DNA from: DATEPR01 sp036502345
GTDB lineage: Bacteria > Actinomycetota > Actinomycetes > Mycobacteriales > Pseudonocardiaceae
NCBI GenBank assembly: GCA_036502345.1
Contig: DASXYT010000259.1
Location: 1 to 15,475 of the forward strand
Reading direction: 5' to 3'
DNA: 15,475 bases
Under the pieces are notes generated by a model, which was not told where the DNA came from, did not search any database, and saw nothing but the letters and a program-made list of their open reading frames with translations. Of this stretch, positions 6,902 to 13,612 are shown piece after piece; within the stretch, counting starts at the first letter, position 1; each line of letters begins with the position of its first letter. A program made the position numbers and the translations under genes.

Positions 6902-7731
6902 CCAACTCCCTTCCTGTGACCAGCGACCGGCTGCTGGACGTCGTGGCAGGCGGTGTCCGGACGATCGACCTGGGCAGACCGCTGTTCATCGGCATGCCGC
7001 AGTCGCCCAACCACCCTGCGTTCTGGCACACGCTGCCGCGCCGCCACGGCGACATGGTGCGTTCCGACGGGTCGTCAGCCGCCAACGACATGATCGTGAT
7101 GGGTACGCACGTCGGCACCCACATCGACGCGCTGGCGCACGTGTCCTTCCAGGGCTGCCTGCACGGCGGCGCGGACGCGGGCGAGGCCGCCGTGGGCGGC
7201 AGGTTCATGGAGCACGGCGTGCACACGATCGAGCCGATGATCCGGCGTGGCCTGCTGCTGGACGTGCCCGCGGCGCTCGGCCTCGAAGCGTGCGAGCCCG
7301 GGTACGAGATCACCGTGGCCGATCTCGAAGCGGCCGAGACCTTGGCGGCGACGACGGTCGACGCGGGCGATGTCGTCCTGGTGCGCAGTGGTTGGGGGCG
7401 GCACTTCGAGGAGGGAGCCGCGTACATCGGCCGGGAGTCCGGTGTGCCCGGTGTCTCCGAGGCGGGCGCCCAGTGGCTGGCCGATCGTCAGGTGCATGCG
7501 GCGGGCGCCGACACGATCGCGTTCGAACGGCTGCCGCCCGGCGGTGGTCACTCACTGCTTCCCGCACACCGGGTGCTGTTGGTCGAAGCCGGCATCTACA
7601 TCATCGAAGCGCTCGCGCTGGAGGATCTGGCGGCTTCGGGCATCCGTGTGTTCACGTTCGTGCTGGTGCCGTTGAACCTGATCGGCGCCACCGGTTCTCC
7701 GGTGCGGCCGCTCGCGGTGGTGGCCGCGTGA
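6898..7731 (+). CDS. Cyclase family metal-dependent hydrolase (kynurenine formamidase-like)
   Basis: The 277-residue protein carries HVGTHIDALAH at residues 71-81, the HxGTHxDxxxH metal motif of the cyclase/kynurenine formamidase family (PF04199). Further family blocks are GDVVLVRSGWG, the HSLLPAHRVLLVEAGIYIIE region, and the C-terminal GATGSPVRPLAVV. Known members hydrolyse N-formyl amides, cyclic imides or lactone-like compounds with bound divalent metals. KynB itself is shorter (about 210 residues); this is a longer relative, so kynurenine is not implied. The start is GTG 6898, overlapping the CoA-transferase stop as GTGA; the reading frame is open further upstream but those codons lie inside the CoA-transferase gene. 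The gene also ends in a GTGA overlap with the next one. No signal peptide is seen, so it is cytosolic. The cluster suggests hydrolysis of a cyclic or N-acyl intermediate. Confidence 0.88.
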   Translation: MTNSLPVTSDRLLDVVAGGVRTIDLGRPLFIGMPQSPNHPAFWHTLPRRHGDMVRSDGSSAANDMIVMGTHVGTHIDALAHVSFQGCLHGGADAGEAAVGGRFMEHGVHTIEPMIRRGLLLDVPAALGLEACEPGYEITVADLEAAETLAATTVDAGDVVLVRSGWGRHFEEGAAYIGRESGVPGVSEAGAQWLADRQVHAAGADTIAFERLPPGGGHSLLPAHRVLLVEAGIYIIEALALEDLAASGIRVFTFVLVPLNLIGATGSPVRPLAVVAA

Positions 7732-9203
7732 GCGAGCTTGCGAGCGAACCATCGACAGAGCGTGAGATGACTCTGGCCCAACTGCTCGCGGGGTTCGCCG
7801 CGCGGGTGCGGGACGGCGCTGGTGACTCGCGGATCCTGCCCGACGACGTCGCCGACAGTGTGCGCAAACGGATCCTCGACATCCTCGGCATCGCGGTGGC
7901 GGCCTCAGGGCTGCCGACTAGCCGGGCGGCGCGCGAGTTCGTGCTCGCCTCCGGTGGCGTACCCGAAGCCAGCGCGGTGGGGATCCCGGTCAAACTGCCC
8001 GCGGCGCAGGCGGCCTTCGTCAACGGTGTCCTGGCGCATTCGCTGGACTACGACGACACGCACCTGCCCTCCGTGCTGCACCCCAGCGCGTCCGTCGTGC
8101 CGGCGGCGCTGGCCGCGGGCGAGGCGGTCGGCGCGTCCGGCCGGCAGGTCACGGCGGCGGTCGCTGTCGGCCTGGAGGTGGCCGTCCGGATCGGTATGGC
8201 CGGCTACGACCGCGAGGCGCAGAACTCGATCTTCTTCGAGCACGGCCAGCACGCGACGTCCATCTGTGGTGCGATCGGTGGCGCGGTGGCGGCGGCGATG
8301 CTCTACGGGCTGGACGAGAACGCGATCACCGACACCATCGGGGTGGTCGCGTCGATGGCGTCCGGCGTGATCGAGGCCAACCGCACCGGCGGGACCGTCA
8401 AGCGCATGCACTGCGGCTGGGCAGCTCACTCGGCCATCGCGGCGGCGCAGCTGGTCCAGCACGGTTTCACCGGCCCGCCGACCGTCCTGGAGGGACGGTT
8501 CGGGTTCTTCCGTGCCTGGCTGCACGGGACGTTCTTCCCGGAGGAGATCACCGACGGGCTGGGCCACCGGTGGTCGGTGCCGGGCATCTTCTTCAAGCCG
8601 TATCCGGCCAACCACTTCACCCACGCCGGCATCGACGCTGCCCGGCAGCTCCGTGCCCAGGGCCTGGACATCGACGCCATCGAGTCGATCGAACTGGGCG
8701 TCCCCCGGCAGAACAAGCCGACGGTGGGGGAGCCGATCGAGATCAAACGAGCCCCCGAGACCGGGTACATGGCGCAGTTCAGCGGCCCCTACACGGTGGT
8801 GGCCGGGTTGCTGGGCGGCGGCGGTCTCGGTGTCGGGCTGGACGATTTCACCGACGAACTGGCCCGTGACCCTCGCCGTCGCGAGCTGATGGCGAAGGTC
8901 AGCGTGGTGGCCGACGAGAAGTGCAGCGCGATCTTCCCGGCACAGTTCCCCGCCGTACTGCGAATCCGTACCCGTGACGGGCAGGAGCACGTGGCGGAGG
9001 TGCTGGTCAACCGTGGCGGCCCGGACAACCCGTTGTCGTTCGACGAGCTGGCCACGAAGTTCCGCGACAACGCGTCCCGGTTCCTGGACGACGAAGCCCT
9101 CGGCGCGCTGCGGACGGCGGTGGCGGGACTGGACGAACTCGACGACGTGGACCCCGTGCTGGTCCCGCTGCGCACGATAGTGACGACACAGGAGGTCTCA
9201 TGA
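7728..9203 (+). CDS. MmgE/PrpD family protein, canonical subgroup (PrpD copy 1)
   Basis: At up to 491 residues this is a full-length MmgE/PrpD protein. The family includes 2-methylcitrate dehydratase, cis-aconitate decarboxylase and iminodisuccinate epimerase, which act on small di- or tricarboxylates. The motif NGVLAHSLDYDDTH (residues 99-112) is the canonical active-site signature. A second block, KRMHCGWAAHSAIAAAQLVQ, then GFTGPPTVLEG, and a FFKPYPANHFTHAGIDAA block in the C-terminal domain complete the pattern. Two starts are possible. GTG 7728 gives a GTGA overlap with the cyclase gene and an N-terminus VSELASEPSTERE unlike the family. ATG 7767 gives 478 residues and begins next to the conserved part. 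The helical and C-terminal alpha/beta domains are both present. Of the four PrpD-type genes here, it has the most conventional catalytic motif. Confidence 0.92.
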   Translation: MSELASEPSTEREMTLAQLLAGFAARVRDGAGDSRILPDDVADSVRKRILDILGIAVAASGLPTSRAAREFVLASGGVPEASAVGIPVKLPAAQAAFVNGVLAHSLDYDDTHLPSVLHPSASVVPAALAAGEAVGASGRQVTAAVAVGLEVAVRIGMAGYDREAQNSIFFEHGQHATSICGAIGGAVAAAMLYGLDENAITDTIGVVASMASGVIEANRTGGTVKRMHCGWAAHSAIAAAQLVQHGFTGPPTVLEGRFGFFRAWLHGTFFPEEITDGLGHRWSVPGIFFKPYPANHFTHAGIDAARQLRAQGLDIDAIESIELGVPRQNKPTVGEPIEIKRAPETGYMAQFSGPYTVVAGLLGGGGLGVGLDDFTDELARDPRRRELMAKVSVVADEKCSAIFPAQFPAVLRIRTRDGQEHVAEVLVNRGGPDNPLSFDELATKFRDNASRFLDDEALGALRTAVAGLDELDDVDPVLVPLRTIVTTQEVS

Positions 9204-10663
9204 CAGCGTTCGACCTGGTGATCCGCAACGCCCGCGTGGTGAACGCGGACGCCGCCGACGTGCCCACGGTGGACATCGCCATCAAGGACGGCCGGTTCGC
9301 GCGCGTCGCACCCGGCATCGACGTCAACGAGGCTGCCGAGGTCGTCGACGCGGCCGGGAAGCTGGCCTTCCCCGGAGTGATCGACGTGCACCAGCACTGG
9401 GGCATCTACAACGACCTCACCGAGGACACGGTCAGCGAGAGCAAGGCATCCGCGCAGGGCGGTGTCACCACGGGCATCACCTACATGCGCACCGGCCAGT
9501 ACTACATGAACCGCACCGGCCCGTACCGCGAGGTGCTGCCGGACGTGCTCAAGGCCTCCGACGGCCACTCGATGATCGACTACTCGTTCCACGTAGCGCC
9601 GATCCTGAAGCAGCACATCGACGAGATCCCCGAGATCATCAGCGAGTTCGGTATCCCGTCGTTCAAGATCTTCATGTTCTACGGCACGCACGGCCTGCAC
9701 GGCCGCTCCTCCGCGCAGAACTCGTTCCTGATGCTGCCCGAGGACGAGTCGTACGACTACGCGCACTTCGAGTTCGTGATGCGCGGCATCCAGCAGGCCC
9801 GCGAGGCGATGCCCGAGATCGCCGACTCGATCTCGCTCTCGTTGCACTGTGAGACCGCCGAGATCATGCGCGCCTACACGAAGATCGTCGAGGAATCCGG
9901 TGTCAAGCGCGACCTCGCCGCGTACAGCGCGTCCCGGCCGCCGCACTCGGAGGGCCTCGCGATCACCATCGCCTCGTACCTCGCGCACGAGACGACACTG
10001 CCCAACATCAACCTCCTGCACCTGTCCTCGCGCAAGGCCATCGAGGCGGCGATGATGATGCAGGCGACCTTCCCGCACATCGACTTCCGCCGCGAGGTCA
10101 CGATCGGCCACCTGGTCGCCGACATCACCACGGCCAGCGGGCTCGGCGGCAAGGTGAACCCACCGTTGCGGCCGAAGGAGGACGTCGAGGCGCTGTGGGA
10201 GCACCTGCTCGCGGGCCACTTCTCCTGGGTCACCAGTGACCACGCCTGCTGCCGCGACGAGATGAAGTTCGGCGACCCGCGCGAGGACGTCTTCGCAGCC
10301 AAGTCGGGTTTCGGTGGCACGGAGTACCTGCTGCCCGCGCTGGTCAGCGAGGGGCGCCGCCGTGGCCTGCCGTGGCAGCGGATCGCCGACCTGACCAGCA
10401 CCACGCCCGCCGCCCGCTTCGGCCTGCCGACGAAGGGCGCGATCGCCGAGGGCCTGGACGCCGACATCGCCCTGGTGGACGACACCGCGAGCTGGACGAT
10501 CCACGCCGCCGACTCCGAGTCCACGCAGGAGTACTCGCCGTTCGAGGGCTTCGAGCTCACAGCGAAGGTGACCGACACGTTCCTGCGTGGCGAGGCGATC
10601 CTGAGCGACGGCAAGATCACCGGTGCGCCGCGCGGCCAGTTCATCCGGCGTCCGTCGCGTTGA
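9200..10663 (+). CDS. Dihydropyrimidinase/hydantoinase-type amidohydrolase
   Basis: The 487-residue protein is a cyclic amidohydrolase of the D-hydantoinase/dihydropyrimidinase/allantoinase group, which opens cyclic amide rings at a binuclear metal centre. All ligands are visible: His64 and His66 in VIDVHQHWG, Lys156 (carboxylated) in PSFKIFMFYG, His206 in LSLHCETAE, His264 in NLLHLSS and Asp337 in VTSDHACC. Tyr161, five residues after the lysine, matches the catalytic tyrosine of dihydropyrimidinases. The tail ARFGLPTKGAIAEGLDADIAL is also typical. Two stretches look expanded compared with standard hydantoinases: YMRTGQYYMNRTGPY (95-109) and the region between Tyr161 and His206. The start ATG 9200 overlaps the previous stop (ATGA) and follows a strong AGGAGGT (9190-9196). 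The preferred ring is unknown. It is the strongest hint that a cyclic amide is processed in this pathway. Confidence 0.92.
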   Translation: MTAFDLVIRNARVVNADAADVPTVDIAIKDGRFARVAPGIDVNEAAEVVDAAGKLAFPGVIDVHQHWGIYNDLTEDTVSESKASAQGGVTTGITYMRTGQYYMNRTGPYREVLPDVLKASDGHSMIDYSFHVAPILKQHIDEIPEIISEFGIPSFKIFMFYGTHGLHGRSSAQNSFLMLPEDESYDYAHFEFVMRGIQQAREAMPEIADSISLSLHCETAEIMRAYTKIVEESGVKRDLAAYSASRPPHSEGLAITIASYLAHETTLPNINLLHLSSRKAIEAAMMMQATFPHIDFRREVTIGHLVADITTASGLGGKVNPPLRPKEDVEALWEHLLAGHFSWVTSDHACCRDEMKFGDPREDVFAAKSGFGGTEYLLPALVSEGRRRGLPWQRIADLTSTTPAARFGLPTKGAIAEGLDADIALVDDTASWTIHAADSESTQEYSPFEGFELTAKVTDTFLRGEAILSDGKITGAPRGQFIRRPSR

Positions 10664-10665
10664 CG

Positions 10666-11334
10666 ATGAACGACGCACTCGTCGCCGCGGTCCGCGCGGT
10701 CGATCCGGTGGGCGATCGGGCCACGTTCGACCGGCAGTGGGGTGTGCTGCTGGCTGCCCTGGCAGGCCCGCTGCCGGCGGCGATGCACACCTGGGCGACG
10801 GAACTCGCCGACCAGGGCGACGCACTGCCGCTGCTGGGCTTGAGCTTGCGCGGGCCGCAGTACGAGGCGTTGCTGTGGAACGGCGCACGCTGTCCGGAGG
10901 CCGCCGTCCTGATCACCGGCCTGCTGACCGCCCCGCCCGAGACCACCACGGCAGACCTGGCCGCCGCCGTGGCCGCCGGGGTCCGGGTGAACGAGGCGCT
11001 GCGGTTGCTCGCGCCGCCAGGACCGGCGCGGTTGTCACTGGCGACGATCGGCTGCGCCGTGACCGCTGGTGCGTCGTCGGCGTCGGCGGACACGATCATC
11101 GACCTGGCGGCCAGCCTGATGGTGTTCGGCTCGGCGGTGCCGACCGGCGGCTCGCGCACCGACCTGGTGCGCGCCGGGCACCCGGTGGCGTCCGGCTGGC
11201 TCGCCACCCGGCTGCTCGCTGCGGAGTTCGCCCCGATGGCCGGCGGGCTGGCCGCCACGCTCGCCGCAGCCGGCGGCCAGTCCACAGCACCGGTGGCCGC
11301 GACGGTGTCCGGCCTGCTCGACGCCGTCCGATGA
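10666..11334 (+). CDS. Short stand-alone MmgE/PrpD-like helical-domain protein
   Basis: The 222-residue product (ATG 10666, or TTG 10660 in frame, 2 bases after the amidohydrolase stop) is not obvious by itself. It follows the order of PrpD helical-domain blocks: FDRQWGVLLAALAG, NGARCPEAAVLITGLL where NGxxAHxLDYDD would lie, AAVAAGVRVNEALRL like the AGYEV..RL helix, TIGCAVTAGASSASADTIID like the T.G..AAA..LLGL block, and LVRAGHPVASGWLATRLLAAEF like the K.LHxG.A...G..AA.LA block. The active-site His/Asp motif is missing, and so is the whole C-terminal alpha/beta domain; full-length relatives have 440-490 residues. The frame is intact and coupled downstream by ATGA, so it looks selected rather than a decaying pseudogene. 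It could be a non-catalytic partner of one of the full-length PrpD proteins. The homology is read by eye and should be treated as probable. Confidence 0.7.
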   Translation: MNDALVAAVRAVDPVGDRATFDRQWGVLLAALAGPLPAAMHTWATELADQGDALPLLGLSLRGPQYEALLWNGARCPEAAVLITGLLTAPPETTTADLAAAVAAGVRVNEALRLLAPPGPARLSLATIGCAVTAGASSASADTIIDLAASLMVFGSAVPTGGSRTDLVRAGHPVASGWLATRLLAAEFAPMAGGLAATLAAAGGQSTAPVAATVSGLLDAVR

Positions 11335-12287
11335 CCCGGTTGCTGGTCAATGCCGCGTGGCCACGAGGGACCGCACCGGACCTGGCGGTGATCCGGGCCG
11401 CCGGCGGTGACGGCGTCGGCCTGCCGGACAGTCCTCGGCTGTTCGATGATCCACTGCTGGCCACCGACCGGGTGCTCGCCGAGACCGACGTTGCGATGGC
11501 CGGTCCGTGCGTGCTCGCGCTCGGCCTGCGGCATCCGGCCACCGTGGTCGGCGGTCTCGGGACGCTCGCCGAACGGCACGGACCACGGCTGGTCGCGGTG
11601 CTCGCCCGAGGTGAGAGCGCGGTGCGCAACGAGGCGCTGCCCGTGCCCTCCCTGCGCGGCTACCTCGCCGCACTGGACACGGTGGTGGCCGGGCTGGCCG
11701 AGCGGCGACATGGCATGACACTGCTCGGTTCGGCCTCCGGCCCTCGTACTCTGACCGAGACGGCGAGCCGGGTCGACGGTGTGCTGATCGACGTCGGCAC
11801 CGCACCGGACGTCGTGGCGACGGCTGTCGCCCGTGTCCGCGAGGCCAACCCGGCCGCACAGGCATGGCTGTTCCTGCGAGTGCTCGCCTCGGACGACAGC
11901 GCCGAGCGCGAAGCGGCGGTGGCGCCGCTGCTCGGCTCCTGCGCGGCACGGCTGGTGGCGGCGCCGGACTGGTACCAGGTGCCCGGCCGGCTCCGTGCCG
12001 AGGTCGCCGAGGTGGCCGCCGCGCACGACTACCTGAAGCACGGCACGGCGGCGGCCGGCTCCGGTTCCGGGTCCCGGGCTGCCGAGTTCGTCGCCGACCG
12101 GTTCTTCGCCCTCGGTGACGTCACGGCCGTCCGCGCGCGGATCGGCGCCCTCGCCGCATCCGGCATCGACGGAGTCGTGCTGTCCGGCGCGGTCGGTGGC
12201 GTGGTGGAACGGCTGGGCGCCACCGTCGGTGCGGTGCGCGCCGGACTGGCTGTGCTGGCCGGATTGAAGGGGAAGCAGCAGGTATGA
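11331..12287 (+). CDS. Luciferase-like (LLM class) flavin- or F420-dependent oxidoreductase, divergent
   Basis: The 318-residue protein resembles the bacterial luciferase/LLM superfamily, whose TIM-barrel enzymes use FMN or F420 for monooxygenation or reduction. Visible blocks are GDGVGLPDSPRLFDDPLLA (27-45; the family's early xGxDxxxxxDs region), CVLALGLRHPATVVGGLGTL (60-79), and LVAVLARGESAVRN (87-100), matching the RHPAVTA...GRGDSAVR pattern. FFALGDVTAVRARIGALAASG fits the C-terminal G-x-P-e-e-v helix of the family. The N-terminus is abbreviated compared with typical members, which could alter cofactor binding. The ATG at 11331 overlaps the preceding stop (ATGA), and the gene ends with another ATGA overlap. 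RutA, which opens uracil, belongs to this superfamily, so a ring-oxidation role is conceivable, but F420-dependent reductases share the same sequence pattern. No flavin reductase gene is in the window. Confidence 0.75.
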   Translation: MTRLLVNAAWPRGTAPDLAVIRAAGGDGVGLPDSPRLFDDPLLATDRVLAETDVAMAGPCVLALGLRHPATVVGGLGTLAERHGPRLVAVLARGESAVRNEALPVPSLRGYLAALDTVVAGLAERRHGMTLLGSASGPRTLTETASRVDGVLIDVGTAPDVVATAVARVREANPAAQAWLFLRVLASDDSAEREAAVAPLLGSCAARLVAAPDWYQVPGRLRAEVAEVAAAHDYLKHGTAAAGSGSGSRAAEFVADRFFALGDVTAVRARIGALAASGIDGVVLSGAVGGVVERLGATVGAVRAGLAVLAGLKGKQQV

Positions 12288-13612
12288 GCGCGGCAACCAT
12301 CGATCTCACCAAGTTGGGCGCACGCGCGACGGCGATCCTCGCGGCGCCGTTGCCGCCCGACGCGTCAGCAATGAGCCGCACGCTGCTGGTCGACACGCTC
12401 GGCGCGTTGATCGGCGGCCTGCGCTACCCGGAGGTGCGTGCGCTGGCCCGCGAACTGGGGTCGGCCGACCTGTTCGCCCGGCTCGTGACCTTGGGCAGCG
12501 CGGCGACCTGGTTGGATGCCGACTCCGGCGGTTCGATCCATCCGCACGGCGACCGGCTGCCACCGGTGCCGACCGCGCACCCGGCACCGCACGTGCTGCC
12601 GGTCGTGCTCGAAGCCGCGCGGTCCGGTGTGGACGACAGCCGCGCGCTGCGGGCCTTCGCCGCCGGTGTCGAACTGGGCATGCGGCTGGGCGCCGGCAGC
12701 AGCCTGCGTCCCGGGCTGCACCCGCACGGCGTGCACGGACCGGCCGGTGCCGCCGTCGCTCGTGCGGTGCTGGCGGACGCCGACGCTGAAGCGGTCGGCC
12801 GGGCGTTCGCCAGGGGTGCCGCGCTGCCGATGGCGGCGCTGCTCGCCGTGCCGATGGCAGGTGGCACGGTTCGCAATGCCTGGACCGGGCTGGGCACCTA
12901 CTACGGAGCTCGCGCGGCGACGGACCCCGACGGCGGGTACGTCGAGGTGATCACGCAGTTGTTCGACTACGCCGTCTGCGACGAACTCGACTCGGACGTG
13001 CTCATGGGCACGACCGAGCCGTGGCGGCTGTTGCACAGCTACCTCAAGCCGTACGCGTGCGCCCGCTGGATCCACCCGGCACTGGACGCGCTGCGGCAGG
13101 CGCTGCACGACCACCCCGGCGTGCCGGTGAGCGGGATCGAGGTGACGACGTTCGCCTTCGCCGCGTCGTTGACCGGCAGTCGGCCGCGCACCGACATGGC
13201 GGCGCGGTTCTCGCTGCCGTTCAGCCTGGCGACGTTCGCAGTGGACGGTCGCCTTGCAGCGGACGGTTTCCTGCCCGACCGGCTGGTCCGGTCTTCGGTG
13301 ATCGACCTGGCCGAGCGGGTGACCGTCAGCGAAGATCCCGCCTTCACCGCTGCTCTGCCGACGGAGCGACCGACTTCGGTGCTGGTGCGGTTCGCCGACG
13401 GTGCCGAGCGCGAGGTGGCGGTCCGCAACGCCCGAGGCAATCCGGCCGATCCGCTCCCGGTCGAGGAGGTCGCCGCGAAGCTGCGGCACAACGTCGGCGA
13501 TCTGCTGCCGGCCGACCTGGTGGACGAGTTGGCGGGCTGGCTGGGCGCCGAACCGGGGGAGACCGGCCTGCTGGGACGGATCTCGCGGACGCTGTGGGCG
13601 GGGCTCTCATGA
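12284..13612 (+). CDS. MmgE/PrpD family protein, variant subgroup (PrpD copy 2)
   Basis: The 442-residue protein has both PrpD domains. In place of NGxxAHxLDYDD it reads TWLDADSGGSIHPHGDRLPP (75-94) followed by PTAHPAPHVLPVVLEAA, keeping an LDxD core and a downstream His-rich stretch. Other family features are AFAAGVELGMRLG, TVRNAWTGLGTYYGARAA where the K-x-H-x-G block normally sits, and YLKPYACARWIHPALDAL in the C-terminal domain. Strand-rich segments such as VLVRFADGAEREVAVRNARG and DPLPVEEVAAKLRHN complete the usual PrpD tail. Start ATG 12284 overlaps the previous stop (ATGA); AAGGGGAAG lies just upstream. The active-site region differs from copy 1, suggesting a different substrate or reaction (dehydration, isomerisation or decarboxylation of an acid are known in the family). 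The exact activity cannot be assigned. Confidence 0.88.
   Translation: MSAATIDLTKLGARATAILAAPLPPDASAMSRTLLVDTLGALIGGLRYPEVRALARELGSADLFARLVTLGSAATWLDADSGGSIHPHGDRLPPVPTAHPAPHVLPVVLEAARSGVDDSRALRAFAAGVELGMRLGAGSSLRPGLHPHGVHGPAGAAVARAVLADADAEAVGRAFARGAALPMAALLAVPMAGGTVRNAWTGLGTYYGARAATDPDGGYVEVITQLFDYAVCDELDSDVLMGTTEPWRLLHSYLKPYACARWIHPALDALRQALHDHPGVPVSGIEVTTFAFAASLTGSRPRTDMAARFSLPFSLATFAVDGRLAADGFLPDRLVRSSVIDLAERVTVSEDPAFTAALPTERPTSVLVRFADGAEREVAVRNARGNPADPLPVEEVAAKLRHNVGDLLPADLVDELAGWLGAEPGETGLLGRISRTLWAGLS

Noticed and set aside
6898..7731. Assignment of the cyclase family gene as kynB (kynurenine formamidase)
   Set aside because: The metal motif is shared, but the protein is longer than KynB and no tryptophan-catabolism partner genes are present.
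8789..10888. A 699-codon minus-strand open frame over PrpD copy 1 and the amidohydrolase
   Set aside because: The plus-strand amidohydrolase has a full set of metal ligands. The antisense product has only biased composition.
10641..12296. A 551-codon minus-strand open frame over the short PrpD-like and LLM genes
   Set aside because: It is a complementary-frame artefact with low-complexity Arg/Gly/Ala composition. The plus-strand genes have recognisable motifs and coupled starts.
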